Shown here: one piece after another, positions 43,166 through 51,527 of the stretch
Layout: every line of letters begins with the position of its first letter
Numbering within the stretch: position 1 is the stretch's first letter
From: Amycolatopsis thermophila
Lineage (GTDB): Bacteria > Actinomycetota > Actinomycetes > Mycobacteriales > Pseudonocardiaceae
Length of the DNA stretch: 64,000 nt
Reading direction: 5' to 3'
NCBI RefSeq assembly: GCF_030814215.1
Contig: NZ_JAUSUT010000001.1
Coordinates: forward strand, 1,860,001-1,924,000
Notes under the pieces: generated by a model
Database searches by the model: none
Told to the model about the DNA's origin: nothing
The model's input: only the letters and a program-made list of their open reading frames with translations
Translations under genes and position numbers: made by a program

Positions 43166-44440
43166 CTGAGCGCGGCCCTCACCGAGGCCATCGCGGTGGT
43201 CTTGTTGCTCGTGGTGCTGGGTTTCGCGGTGACCCGGCCGCGGGGATGGCCCGAGGTTGTCGTCGCGGTGCCCGCCGCGGTGTTGCTCGTGGCGATCCGG
43301 GCGATCTCGCTGCCGTACGCCGAGGCGGAGCTGACACGGCTGGCGCCGGTGGTCGGGTTCCTCGCCGCGGTGCTGGTCCTCGCGCAACTCTGCGACGACG
43401 AGGGCCTGTTCCGGGACGCGGGCGCGCTGATGGCCCGCGCCTGCCGAGGCCGGCCACGCCGCCTGTTGGTGCTGGTGTTCGTGACGGCGTCGGCGATCAC
43501 GGCGGTGCTCAGCCTGGATGCCACCGTCGTGCTGCTCACCCCGGTCGTGTTCGCCACCGCCGTACAGGTGGGTGCCCGTCCCAAACCGCACGCCTACGCC
43601 TGCACCCACCTGGCCAACACGGCCTCGCTGCTGCTGCCCGTGTCCAACCTGACCAACCTGCTGGCGTTCGCAGCCAGCGGACTGTCCTTCACCCGCTTCG
43701 CCGCACTCATGGCACTGCCCTGGATCGCGGCCATCGCCACCGAATACCTCGTGTTCCGCCGCTTCTTCGCCACCGACCTGGGCGCCGGCGCCAGCGTGCT
43801 ACCCACCCCGGCCAGACCCCGGGAGCCCACGGAGCCGGAGGTGCCGGTGTTCGTGCTCGTCGTCGTCGCATGCACCCTGGCCGGGTTCGGGCTGACCTCG
43901 CTGGCCGGGATCAACCCCGCATGGGCCGCGTTCGCGGGCGCGCTGGTGCTCGCCGTCCGTGCCCTAGCCCAGCATCGCACCACACCGACCGGCATCCTGC
44001 GAGCCGCGAACGTGCCGTTCCTGGCGTTCGTGCTGGCCCTGGCCATCGTCGTGCGCGCAGTGGTGGACAACGGCCTGGCCGGCACCGTCAGGCACCTCAT
44101 TCCCGCCGGTGCCACCCTGCCGGCGCTGCTGGGCACCGCCGCGGTGGCCGCCGTGCTGGCCAACGTCATCAACAACCTGCCCGCCGTGCTGGTGCTGCTG
44201 CCCCTGGCCGCCGTGGCGGGGCCGGGCCTGGTGCTGGCGACCCTCATTGGCGTGAACATCGGCCCGAACCTCACCTACGTCGGGTCGCTGGCAACGCTGT
44301 TGTGGCGCCGCGTCCTGCACGAACACGACACCGAACCCGACCTTGGCGAGTTCACCCGACTCGGGCTACTCACCGTCCCCACCGCGCTGATCGTGGCGGT
44401 TCTGGGCCTGTGGGCAGCACTGCACCTGATCGGAGGCTGA
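43166..44440 (+). CDS. ArsB/NhaD-type ion permease
   Basis: A membrane protein of 424 residues with about ten hydrophobic segments. The repeated LDATVVLLTPVVFATAVQVG near residue 110 and the paired NTASLLLPVSNLTNLLAF and NVINNLPAVLVLLPLA, GVNIGPNLTYVGSLATLLW blocks are hallmarks of the ArsB/NhaD/SLC13 ion transporter superfamily. The frame has no ATG: CTG at 43166 lies 8 bases after GGAGG and gives MSAALTEAIAVV; a GTG at 43196 is the alternative. Arsenite, sodium or organic anion could be the substrate. A USP gene follows after 3 bp. Confidence 0.8.
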   Translation: MSAALTEAIAVVLLLVVLGFAVTRPRGWPEVVVAVPAAVLLVAIRAISLPYAEAELTRLAPVVGFLAAVLVLAQLCDDEGLFRDAGALMARACRGRPRRLLVLVFVTASAITAVLSLDATVVLLTPVVFATAVQVGARPKPHAYACTHLANTASLLLPVSNLTNLLAFAASGLSFTRFAALMALPWIAAIATEYLVFRRFFATDLGAGASVLPTPARPREPTEPEVPVFVLVVVACTLAGFGLTSLAGINPAWAAFAGALVLAVRALAQHRTTPTGILRAANVPFLAFVLALAIVVRAVVDNGLAGTVRHLIPAGATLPALLGTAAVAAVLANVINNLPAVLVLLPLAAVAGPGLVLATLIGVNIGPNLTYVGSLATLLWRRVLHEHDTEPDLGEFTRLGLLTVPTALIVAVLGLWAALHLIGG

Positions 44441-44443
44441 CCC

Positions 44444-44935
44444 ATGACCGTGATCGTCTGGATCGTCGAGGGCACCTGGATGGCCTGCGTCGATGCCGCC
44501 GCAACGCTGGCACCGGCCGACTCCGACATCGCGTTGCTCCACGTCACCGTCGAGGAGATCCCCGCCGCCGCGCACGGCGCCTACACCGGCCTCCTCGGTC
44601 GCGGCCACCCCGACCGCGACCCCGGCCGGCACGTCGAGGAACTGGCAGCGAGCGCGGCCAAGCAGCTGCTCACCGCCGCCGCGCACCGCCTGCACCGTCC
44701 CTCGACGCGGCTACACCGCCGGGGACGACCCGAGCAGGAGGTACTCGACGCCGCCAAGGCCGCCGAACTGCTGATCCTGGCTCGCGACGGCGACCGCAGC
44801 CGACCAGGCCCGAAAAGCCTCGGCCGGGCCAGCCGGTTCGTCGTCGATCACGCTCCCTGCCCAGTGCTGCTCGTCTGGCCACAATCGGCGCCCGATACCA
44901 GCTCGATCCCACCCGCGCCGCCACACCAACGCTAA
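44444..44935 (+). CDS. Universal stress protein family protein
   Basis: A 163-residue protein with the USP fold order: MTVIVWIVEGTWMACVDAAA at the start, IALLHVTVEE near residue 30, EVLDAAKAAELLILARDGD near 98 and the closing SRFVVDHAPCPVLLVWP near 128. The G-2x-G-9x-G(S/T) ATP loop is only partly present (GPKSLGRASRFV). It is encoded directly after the permease and probably acts with it, for example as a cytosolic regulator. Confidence 0.75.
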   Translation: MTVIVWIVEGTWMACVDAAATLAPADSDIALLHVTVEEIPAAAHGAYTGLLGRGHPDRDPGRHVEELAASAAKQLLTAAAHRLHRPSTRLHRRGRPEQEVLDAAKAAELLILARDGDRSRPGPKSLGRASRFVVDHAPCPVLLVWPQSAPDTSSIPPAPPHQR

Positions 44936-45133
44936 GCCTCCCCCATCGTGGTGATCAGGGGTCGGCAGATGGCCGCGCCGCCGAGTGCCGTCACTTCCCG
45001 CCGATAGTGATCACGGTTGTGTCCGCTGGGTGCTGTCCAAATCCACGGACGAACGATTGACGAAGGCCTTGCGTGCGGTAGCCACCGGGGGCAGCTCCGC
45101 TAAGATCACGCTGCCTGAATCACCGTTCCTCCT

Positions 45134-46612
45134 TCACCGCACCTTGCCGTCGGTTCTGGCCGGGAGCGTGGCTGGGGGTTGCCTGGCTGAGCGGGAGTGG
45201 GCCGAGGATGGGCGGCGTAGAGCCGCTTGCAACATGGCTGAATCAGGGGTGGGAGGTTGTATGTCGCTCTCGCTCTTCGAGATGGCGGTGAGAATATGGG
45301 GGTCGGAGTAGATATCCGAAGGGCTGCGGAGCATGCCCATGAGCTCCCAGTAAGCGCGAAACGCGGTGGCGTCAACAGCGGCCGCCGCCCGCAGCTGGGC
45401 AAAGCCGACCGGGTGGTCACCACTCGCCCGAGGAGCGGGCGGGGTACCGAGGACAACGTGACGCAAGGCGGCGAGCCTGGCCAGGTCGGTTCTGGCCTGG
45501 TCCTGGTAGTACGGGGCGACGTGTTCTGCGATCCGGGCGTCGAGGGCGAGGGTCTGCGCGATGGCGTCGTCGGGATGTTCGGCGAGTACGTCGGTGAGGT
45601 CGGCGGCTCCCCATGCGGCCAGGCTCAATCCGCGCCCGAAGGTGGGGTTGGTGGTCGACACCGCGTCGCCTACCGTGAGCAGGCCCGTGGCTAGCGGTGC
45701 TCCGTCGACGACGAGGCGGCGGAGCGTGTTGTGGGGTGCGACCATCTGGCGGACCGGGCTGATCGGATCCAAGTAAGGCATCCACGGGGCGTGGGTCGGC
45801 AAGGCGCGCAGCACCGCGTCGTACGCGTCCTCATGCGCCAGGGGCCGGTAGCGGTGGTCCGCGGTCAAGGGGGCCACGGCGGTCTGCACGGCCCCGTGGT
45901 CGGAGCAGAACAGCACGGCCGTGAACTCGTCGAAAGCCGTTACCACCCGGGTGTTGAGAGGGCCGGGCAGGGCGGCCTGGGTTCGTAACCGGTAGTGGCG
46001 TCCGTAGTAGGTGACGCCGCATTCGGCCGAGAGTTTCTCGGCTGGGCGGGCGCCGTGGTGTTGGAGCCACTTGTCGATGGGTGAGCGTCGCCCCGAGGCG
46101 TCGACGACCAGGTCGGCTGGTATCTCACCCTGCGCGGTGCGCACGCCGCAGATGTGCGGCACCGGGCCGGCCTGGGCCGACAGGCCGCTGACCCGCTCGG
46201 CGCGGATCTCAAGACCGTCCTGGCGGGCGGCGGCTCGGCGCAGGACCAAGTCGAAGGTGGATCGCCGAGCCATGATCGTGGCGAGCCGTTCATCGCCCGG
46301 TCGGGCGGGCAGCTGGCGGAGTGTCGGCGGCCGCCGATCCGCCAGCGGGGCCTCGATGGCTCCGGCACGGATCAGGTCGGCCAGGACATCGGGTAGCCGC
46401 TCGGCCAGAACGAGGCGGCACCGGCTCATGACGATGTGGGGCTGCACGGCTTGGGGGGCGCCTGGCCGGTAAGCCTCTTCGGCGGCCGTTTCGACATCGG
46501 GCACGGGAGCCAGGTTGTCCTGATCAAAGACGACGACGTCGTGGCCTTCTCGGGCGAGCATGAGCGCGGAAAGCAGCCCGGCTGGCCCGCCGCCCACTAC
46601 GGCTGTCCGCAT
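45134..46612 (-). CDS. FAD-dependent monooxygenase
   Basis: A 492-residue group A-type flavoprotein. The FAD motif is VVGGGPAGLLSALMLAREGH at residues 5-24, DLVVDASGRRSPIDKWL near 166 is the second FAD/NAD motif and LLTVGDAVSTTNPTFGRGLS near 318 the third. The last 50 or so residues (after PSDIYSDPHILTAI) are low-complexity and may be a frame that runs past a lost stop codon. The start overlaps the small membrane gene by 16 bp; with the dioxygenase gene upstream this is a three-gene operon. Substrate is unknown, probably aromatic. Confidence 0.82.
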   Translation of the reverse strand: MRTAVVGGGPAGLLSALMLAREGHDVVVFDQDNLAPVPDVETAAEEAYRPGAPQAVQPHIVMSRCRLVLAERLPDVLADLIRAGAIEAPLADRRPPTLRQLPARPGDERLATIMARRSTFDLVLRRAAARQDGLEIRAERVSGLSAQAGPVPHICGVRTAQGEIPADLVVDASGRRSPIDKWLQHHGARPAEKLSAECGVTYYGRHYRLRTQAALPGPLNTRVVTAFDEFTAVLFCSDHGAVQTAVAPLTADHRYRPLAHEDAYDAVLRALPTHAPWMPYLDPISPVRQMVAPHNTLRRLVVDGAPLATGLLTVGDAVSTTNPTFGRGLSLAAWGAADLTDVLAEHPDDAIAQTLALDARIAEHVAPYYQDQARTDLARLAALRHVVLGTPPAPRASGDHPVGFAQLRAAAAVDATAFRAYWELMGMLRSPSDIYSDPHILTAISKSESDIQPPTPDSAMLQAALRRPSSAHSRSARQPPATLPARTDGKVR

Positions 46613-46866
46613 GACCCCACTCCTCTACTCGACGGGCCAAGCGGTGCGGAACAGGCGGCTACCAGTAGGGGCAGCAGGACCCACTCGGCCAGGGTATGCC
46701 GGGATATCCCTCCGAACACGTCGGCGGAGATGCCCAGCACGGGCAGCGCCGCCAGGCTCACATGCAACGCGGCCCTGGGCAGCCAGCGGTTCGGCGCGAG
46801 CGGATGCTTCTGCCGGCTGTCAGCTGGCACGACCCGAGATGGAGGGGCCGAGAGTGCGGCGGTCAC
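46597..46866 (-). CDS. Small membrane protein of the dioxygenase operon
   Basis: An 89-residue protein with two hydrophobic segments (LHVSLAALPVLGISADVFGG and LAEWVLLPLLVAACSAPLG). The GTG start overlaps the stop of the dioxygenase gene (GTGA) and the 3' end overlaps the monooxygenase start by 16 bp, so it is probably translated. I recognise no family. Confidence 0.55.
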   Translation of the reverse strand: MTAALSAPPSRVVPADSRQKHPLAPNRWLPRAALHVSLAALPVLGISADVFGGISRHTLAEWVLLPLLVAACSAPLGPSSRGVGSCGQP

Positions 46867-47765
46867 CGGTTCGTCCCCACGGTTGGTGAGCCCAGGCGGC
46901 CGCCGGCAGCCAGGGCGTCGTGGATGGAGTCGAGGAGGCCGTCATGCCCCCACGGTGTTTCGTCGCAGCTGCCCGGAATCCAGGTGTCGTCCACCGTCCG
47001 GCCGCCCCAGCCGTACTCCAGGCGGAACCGCGACGGTGAGGCGAAGTAGGCGCTGATGGTGCCGTCGGGTGGGTGGTAGCCCAAGGCGACCGACTGGTTG
47101 ACACCCTTCTGGCGGGCAGAGTCCATGGCCCGGCCAAGGTCATGGATGCTTTCGGCTTGCACGAAGAGGTGGTCGATACCGGTGATGCCCACGTCGAAGA
47201 GGACCAGGCTGTGATGGCGGCCGCCGGCCCGCAAGAACGCGGCGCCGATTCCGGGCATCTGCTCTGAGATCCGCAAGCCCATCACGTCGCGATAGAACCG
47301 CAGGGACGCATCCAGGTCGGTGACGCAGAGGGCCACATGGCCGACCCCGAGCTCGCCGGTGACGAAGCCCGACACCCCCGCCGCCGGCTCGAACTCGCGG
47401 TCCGAGCGGGCGACCGGTGTGGCGAACTCGACCCGGTTACCTGATGGGTCAGCACACCAGAGCAGCCGATCGACACGTCTGAGGTCGAGCTCTGCGGGCG
47501 TGCCCTCCCGAAGGCGGACGCCGGCGTCGTCGAGGCGGTTCGCGGTCGCCTCCAGGGCGGCGGGGGTGGGCACTTCCCATCCGAGATAGCCGAGGCCCGA
47601 TTGCCCGGCTTCGACGATGATCCGCTGGGAGCGCTCATCGGCACGTAGGCGGACCGCCCCCGACACGTCCTGTTCGGGCCTGAGCCCGAACAACTCGGCG
47701 TAGCCGGCCCACTCCTGCGGGGCTTCGGCGTTGATGCCGACATATCCCAATGCCGTTGCCGTCAT
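46863..47765 (-). CDS. Extradiol dioxygenase (VOC superfamily)
   Basis: A 300-residue protein made of two vicinal-oxygen-chelate modules, as in BphC/catechol 2,3-dioxygenases. The C-terminal module has the Fe/Mn ligands in order: His in GVGHVALCVTDLD near residue 143, His in GIDHLFVQAES near 205 and Glu in SRFRLEYGWGG near 255. Such enzymes open catechol rings between or beside the hydroxyls. A FAD monooxygenase two genes downstream could supply the catechol. Transcription runs after the LuxR-type gene at 47845 on the same strand, 79 bp away. Confidence 0.87.
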   Translation of the reverse strand: MTATALGYVGINAEAPQEWAGYAELFGLRPEQDVSGAVRLRADERSQRIIVEAGQSGLGYLGWEVPTPAALEATANRLDDAGVRLREGTPAELDLRRVDRLLWCADPSGNRVEFATPVARSDREFEPAAGVSGFVTGELGVGHVALCVTDLDASLRFYRDVMGLRISEQMPGIGAAFLRAGGRHHSLVLFDVGITGIDHLFVQAESIHDLGRAMDSARQKGVNQSVALGYHPPDGTISAYFASPSRFRLEYGWGGRTVDDTWIPGSCDETPWGHDGLLDSIHDALAAGGRLGSPTVGTNR

Positions 47766-47844
47766 GATCTCCTCCTATTTGCTGCGTACCACCGTGTAGG
47801 AGGAGCATGCGGCGGCCGGGCCCGGCTGCCATCGGGGGTTTCCC

Positions 47845-49629
47845 CTATCGGCCCCCGATCCTGACCAGGGCGGCGGCCACCTCACCCCGCCGGCGCAGCC
47901 CCAGCTTGGCCAGGATCCGCCCCACGTGGTGCTCGATCGTCTTGGGACTCAGATACAGCCGGCGGGCGATCTCCTGGTTGGACAGCCCGGCCGCGACGAG
48001 GCGGGCCACGTCCAGCTCCCGCTCGGTCAGCTCCGCCAAGGCGGAGGTCCCGCCGTCGGCGACCCGGGCACCGAGGGTCCGAAGATGCGATCGGGCCGCG
48101 GCCGCGGCCATTTCGGCGCCGAGCCGGTTGAAGATGGCCAAAGCAGCCCGGGCCTCGACCTCGGACCAGGACGCATCGGTGCTGGCGACGACCCGAGCGA
48201 GCTCGAGGTGCACCGCACCCGCCAGTAGCGGCCTCTCGACGTCCCCCAGGCAAGCGAGCGCGGCCTCGCATTCGGCCGCCGCCGCTTCGGACTCCCCGCG
48301 GGCGGCTGCCACTCGGGCGACGGCGAGGCGGGCCTCGGCCGCCAGCGACGAAATCTCGGTCTGCGACGCCGCCAAGGCCAGCGACTCGGCCGCCTCCGCT
48401 GCCCGATCCAGGTCTCCGCCGGCAACGGCCGCCTCCACGACCAGCGCCCACAGTGGCACGGCCCGCAGCCGGTCCCCAGAGATCTTGCGAAGCGCGGATA
48501 GGGCCGTAGCCACCGCCCGGTCGGCCTCCCCGCGGCCCAAAGCCACGCGGCAGGACGCCTCGGCCAGTTCCAGCCGGTCCTCCCAGCCTTCGAGCAGCGC
48601 GGCGGCTTCTTCCACGCGCCCTTGAAGAACCCGCAGCGACACCAAGCTCGACAGGCCCTCCCAGAGGGTCACCGGTGAGGATCGCCGCCCCGCTTCGACC
48701 GCCTCTTGTAGCAGAACCTCAGCTTGATCCCATCGACCGCACGTGCAGAGGGCCGCGCCGTACTCGCTGCGGCAATGACTGACCTGGTAGGCGGCCATCG
48801 TCAGACCACGTTCGCTCCAATGTTCCTCGAACAGGCGGGTCCACTCCCCGGCCCGGGCGGCATCACCGGTCCGGGCCGCGGCCGACAAGATGGCACAGAA
48901 CACCGCCGACGTCATCCGCGGATTCGCCACCTCGCCGGCCGTGACCGCCGCGCCCGCCTCGTCCAGGCGGGACAGTCCCTCGGTGATCCGGCCAGCGGAG
49001 ACCAACGCCAGCCCGCTGTCGGCCAGGGCCCGCACTTCCAGATCGACATCGTCGAAGTCGCGAGCGATCCTCAGGGCCCGCTCGGAGGCGGCCGTCAGCG
49101 CGTCGATGTCTGACTCCCAGCAGGCCAGCAGGGCCAACTCCAAGTACCCCTCCTCCAAGCACGGGCCGTGCTCCGCGGCCAGCCGCCGGCCTCTGGCCTG
49201 CCAGCCCTTCGCCGCCGCCAAATTTCCGAGGAAGCCGTAATGGACCCGAGCCAGGCCGGCCGCCACCCGGATGGCCGACGGCCGTTGGCCTGCGTTGCGG
49301 TAACCACGGAACGCCCGTTCAAGCCAACCCCGCGCCCCCGCAGGATCACCTCTGGCCTCTGACAGCTGAGCCCTGGCCTCGTCGACTTCCGGTACTTCGG
49401 ATTCGGCCGCCGCGCTGGCCAACAACTCGTCAGCTTCAGCCAGGTCACCCGCCTCCAGGGCGGACCGGCCCGCGTCGAGCGCCCTGCGCCACTCCAGGTC
49501 CTGATTCTCGCCGCGACTCACCCGCGCCACGCCCAAGATGGTATGGGACCCGAACAGCGGGCGGGCGACGGTCACCTGAGTCACGGAAACTTCGGTGTCC
49601 CGTCGACTGCCCGCAAGTCGACCATGCAT
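47845..49629 (-). CDS. LuxR-type regulator with TPR-like N-terminal region
   Basis: About 594 residues from ATG 49629 (MHGRLAGSRRDTEV). The C-terminal LuxR helix-turn-helix is unmistakable: LTERELDVARLVAAGLSNQE, IARRLYLSPKTIEHHVGRIL near residues 530-570. The rest is alanine-rich tetratricopeptide-like helices. There is no Walker A, so it is not a full LAL/STAND protein; the nucleotide-binding part may be lost. It lies directly upstream of the dioxygenase operon in the same direction and is its likely activator. The open frame runs further upstream through a tRNA-like remnant and was not used. Confidence 0.8.
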   Translation of the reverse strand: MHGRLAGSRRDTEVSVTQVTVARPLFGSHTILGVARVSRGENQDLEWRRALDAGRSALEAGDLAEADELLASAAAESEVPEVDEARAQLSEARGDPAGARGWLERAFRGYRNAGQRPSAIRVAAGLARVHYGFLGNLAAAKGWQARGRRLAAEHGPCLEEGYLELALLACWESDIDALTAASERALRIARDFDDVDLEVRALADSGLALVSAGRITEGLSRLDEAGAAVTAGEVANPRMTSAVFCAILSAAARTGDAARAGEWTRLFEEHWSERGLTMAAYQVSHCRSEYGAALCTCGRWDQAEVLLQEAVEAGRRSSPVTLWEGLSSLVSLRVLQGRVEEAAALLEGWEDRLELAEASCRVALGRGEADRAVATALSALRKISGDRLRAVPLWALVVEAAVAGGDLDRAAEAAESLALAASQTEISSLAAEARLAVARVAAARGESEAAAAECEAALACLGDVERPLLAGAVHLELARVVASTDASWSEVEARAALAIFNRLGAEMAAAAARSHLRTLGARVADGGTSALAELTERELDVARLVAAGLSNQEIARRLYLSPKTIEHHVGRILAKLGLRRRGEVAAALVRIGGR

Positions 49630-49683
49630 GGACACAACACAGCCTCCCTGGGCTTTCGCCCGGATCAGGAGGCGTCGAGTGAC

Positions 49684-49724
49684 CGTCGGGGTGACAGGAT
49701 TTGAACCTGCGACCCCTTGACCTT
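49684..49724 (-). other. tRNA 3'-end remnant (att-like)
   Basis: The minus strand reads GGTCGCAGGTTCAAATCCTG from a complete T-arm (stem GCAGG/CCTGT, loop TTCAAAT-type), followed by an acceptor-like CACCCCGA. The matching 5' half of a tRNA is absent, so it is not a functional tRNA. Such 3' fragments mark att sites of integrated elements. The rest of the stretch 49630-50073 has no supported gene. Confidence 0.55.
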
Positions 49725-50073
49725 TTTCGGGTCTTCGGTGACCTGCGGCGGGGTGGCGATGTGGGAGGCATTGGTGGGCGACGCCCAGCCGACGACCATT
49801 TGCACGTAAGTCAAAGCAGTGATTCCTGGGGAGATGGAAGCTCAGATTGGCGTCGAGTCGCCCGTCGACGCGATATCCGGCTTGATCGCCGACAGTCTGC
49901 TGGACTTCTTCGAGATGCGCCTCAAGCCGGGTGTCACACTGCCCCAGTAGTTTCGTGAACTCGCTGTCCGCTGCCATCTGTACCGGATTTGTACCGCCGG
50001 AGAGGTTGCAGCGGAACAAAGAGGCGTTCAGCCGCTTTCGTGTAACTTCGACGACGCGGGCTGACGCGTAGCG

Positions 50074-50688
50074 GTGAGGCAGGTGCGCGGAGTGGAGTGG
50101 GGGCTACTGGGGCAGGCCGCAGGCATGTTCGCGGCGACCAATATTGATGACATGTTGGTGCTGGTGGTGTTTTTCGGCCAGGCGGCGGGCAACCGCTCGG
50201 CGGCGCTGAGGGTGACGCTCGGTCAATACCTCGGTTTCGGTGCGATTCTGCTGGTGTCGGTCATCGGCGCACTGGGTGCGAGTCTGCTGCCAGAGTCGAT
50301 CCCCCCATATCTGGGGCTGCTGCCGCTGCTGCTTGGGCTACGCGCGGCGTGGAAGGCGTGGAGAGACCGGCACGCGACAGCGGTCGGGGGCGGCAAGTTG
50401 AACCCGGGAGCGGGGATACTTCAGGTCGCGTCCGTAACCTTTGCCAACGGCGGGGACAACATCGGCGTCTACGTTCCGGTGTTCGCTGTTGCCAGTATCG
50501 GCCGGATGGTTGGCTACGTTGCCGTATTCCTTACCGGACTCGCGCTCTGGTGCGCATTGAGCTGGTTTCTGGCCAGCCGCCCTCTGATCGCCCGGGCACT
50601 GTCCCGTTGGGGCCATATCGTCTTGCCGGTCGTGCTGATCGCCATCGGTGTGGTCATCCTGCTCGAAGGCGCGGCCTTCGGCCTGTGA
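50074..50688 (+). CDS. CadD-family cadmium/cation exporter-like protein
   Basis: A 204-residue membrane protein with about five to six hydrophobic segments. The duplicated acidic motifs AATNIDDMLVLVVFFGQA near residue 20 and TFANGGDNIGVYVPVFA near 124 are typical of CadD cadmium-resistance transporters of the LysE superfamily. GTG 50074 is used; GTGs at 50083 and 50092 are alternatives. Metal specificity is unproven. Confidence 0.82.
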   Translation: MRQVRGVEWGLLGQAAGMFAATNIDDMLVLVVFFGQAAGNRSAALRVTLGQYLGFGAILLVSVIGALGASLLPESIPPYLGLLPLLLGLRAAWKAWRDRHATAVGGGKLNPGAGILQVASVTFANGGDNIGVYVPVFAVASIGRMVGYVAVFLTGLALWCALSWFLASRPLIARALSRWGHIVLPVVLIAIGVVILLEGAAFGL

Positions 50689-50697
50689 GCCGTGGTT

Positions 50698-50831
50698 GGT
50701 GGTCATCCCGTCGCCTGATGGCGTCTCGATCACGCCGTGTCGGGGCCGCAACCTCCGTGCTCAACCGCCGGCCGAACTTGCGGCCCCAGCGCGGCGTGGT
50801 ACCCATCAGATCAGGCGACGGGATGACCACC
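50698..50831. repeat. 134-bp nested inverted repeat (MITE- or RNA-like)
   Basis: The outer arms are a perfect 22-bp inverted repeat (50698-50719 and 50810-50831). Inside them CACGCCG (50731-50737) pairs with CGGCGTG (50792-50798), and GGGGCCGCAA (50742-50751) pairs with TTGCGGCCCC (50779-50788). The whole could fold into one long interrupted hairpin. It begins 9 bp after the CadD stop. No gene is supported from 50689 to 51260. Confidence 0.8.
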
Positions 50832-51189
50832 AAGCGCCCACCCTGCCAGCGCAACCGGGCCTGCACTCCCCCGGTCATCCCGGCGCCTGCCTGCCCGGCG
50901 AGGGCATCGTTGTTCTTCCTCTTGCGGCGGCTGCGGGGCCGCCCGGCCTCCGTCGAACCGCCACGCGGGACCGGCCCCAGCCGCACGCCCGCGTCTGGCG
51001 GTTCGACAGGATGAGGGCCGGGTCAGCGGCCCCGCAGGGGCCGCCTTGATGACCTGAACAACTACATGGGCCGCGGACAGGCCTCCTGGGCGAGTGCGAA
51101 TGCTCTCAACGTCGTGATCGTCGACAAGCCGGCATCGTGAGGCAAAGTTGGCGATAGCTTGGCAACCCGGCCTGACACTCCTTCCGCCT

Positions 51190-51299
51190 TGATCGACCCC
51201 GGACAGCAAGAAGCCCCCTGTCGCCAGGGGGCTTCTTGGTACTGCTGTCTCAACCAGACGCGCGCCCGAAGGGATTCGAACCCCTAACCTTCTGATCCG
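51190..51299. repeat. Right copy of the island end repeat
   Basis: The partner of 42302-42411. It contains the tRNA-Arg 3' half and the downstream terminator. The island lies on the 3' side of the intact tRNA, as expected for tRNA-targeted integration. Confidence 0.75.
51207..51238 (-). terminator. Terminator downstream of tRNA-Arg
   Basis: A perfect 14-bp stem (51207-51220 with 51225-51238) with a TCGC loop, 23 bp after the tRNA 3' end. A decayed copy lies at 42321-42347. Confidence 0.8.
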
Positions 51300-51333
51300 T
51301 AGTCAGATGCTCTATCCGTTGAGCTACGGGCGC
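51261..51333 (-). tRNA. tRNA-Arg (anticodon ACG)
   Basis: A 73-nt cloverleaf on the minus strand. The acceptor stem GCGCCCG/CGGGCGC is perfect, the anticodon loop is CTACGGA (anticodon ACG) and the T-arm contains GTTCGAATC. CCA is not encoded. It is intact even though its 3' half is duplicated at 42.3 kb. Confidence 0.95.
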
Positions 51334-51375
51334 TTGTTCAGTTTTCACTCTAGCACTCGGGGTCCGAGTGCCTTG

Positions 51376-51465
51376 CGGAGGCTCCGGGATTTGAACCCGG
51401 GAGGGGGGGTTACCCCCAACCGCATTAGCAGTGCGGCGCCATAGACCAGACTAGGCGAAGCCTCC
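51376..51465 (-). tRNA. tRNA-Ser (anticodon GCT)
   Basis: A 90-nt class II tRNA. Acceptor stem GGAGGCT/AGCCTCC, anticodon loop CTGCTAA (GCT), a long variable arm (GGGGGTAACCCCC) and T-loop TTCAAAT. CCA is not encoded. It lies 42 bp upstream of tRNA-Arg on the same strand. Confidence 0.95.
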
Positions 51466-51527
51466 CGGATCACGACCACTGCTGAGATAGCGTACACAGC
51501 CCCCGAACGCCCCGGCAAAGGACCCCC

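Noticed and set aside
49630-50019. N-terminal extension of the LuxR-type protein
   Set aside because: The extra frame runs through a tRNA-like remnant and loses protein-like composition; ATG 49629 is a better start.
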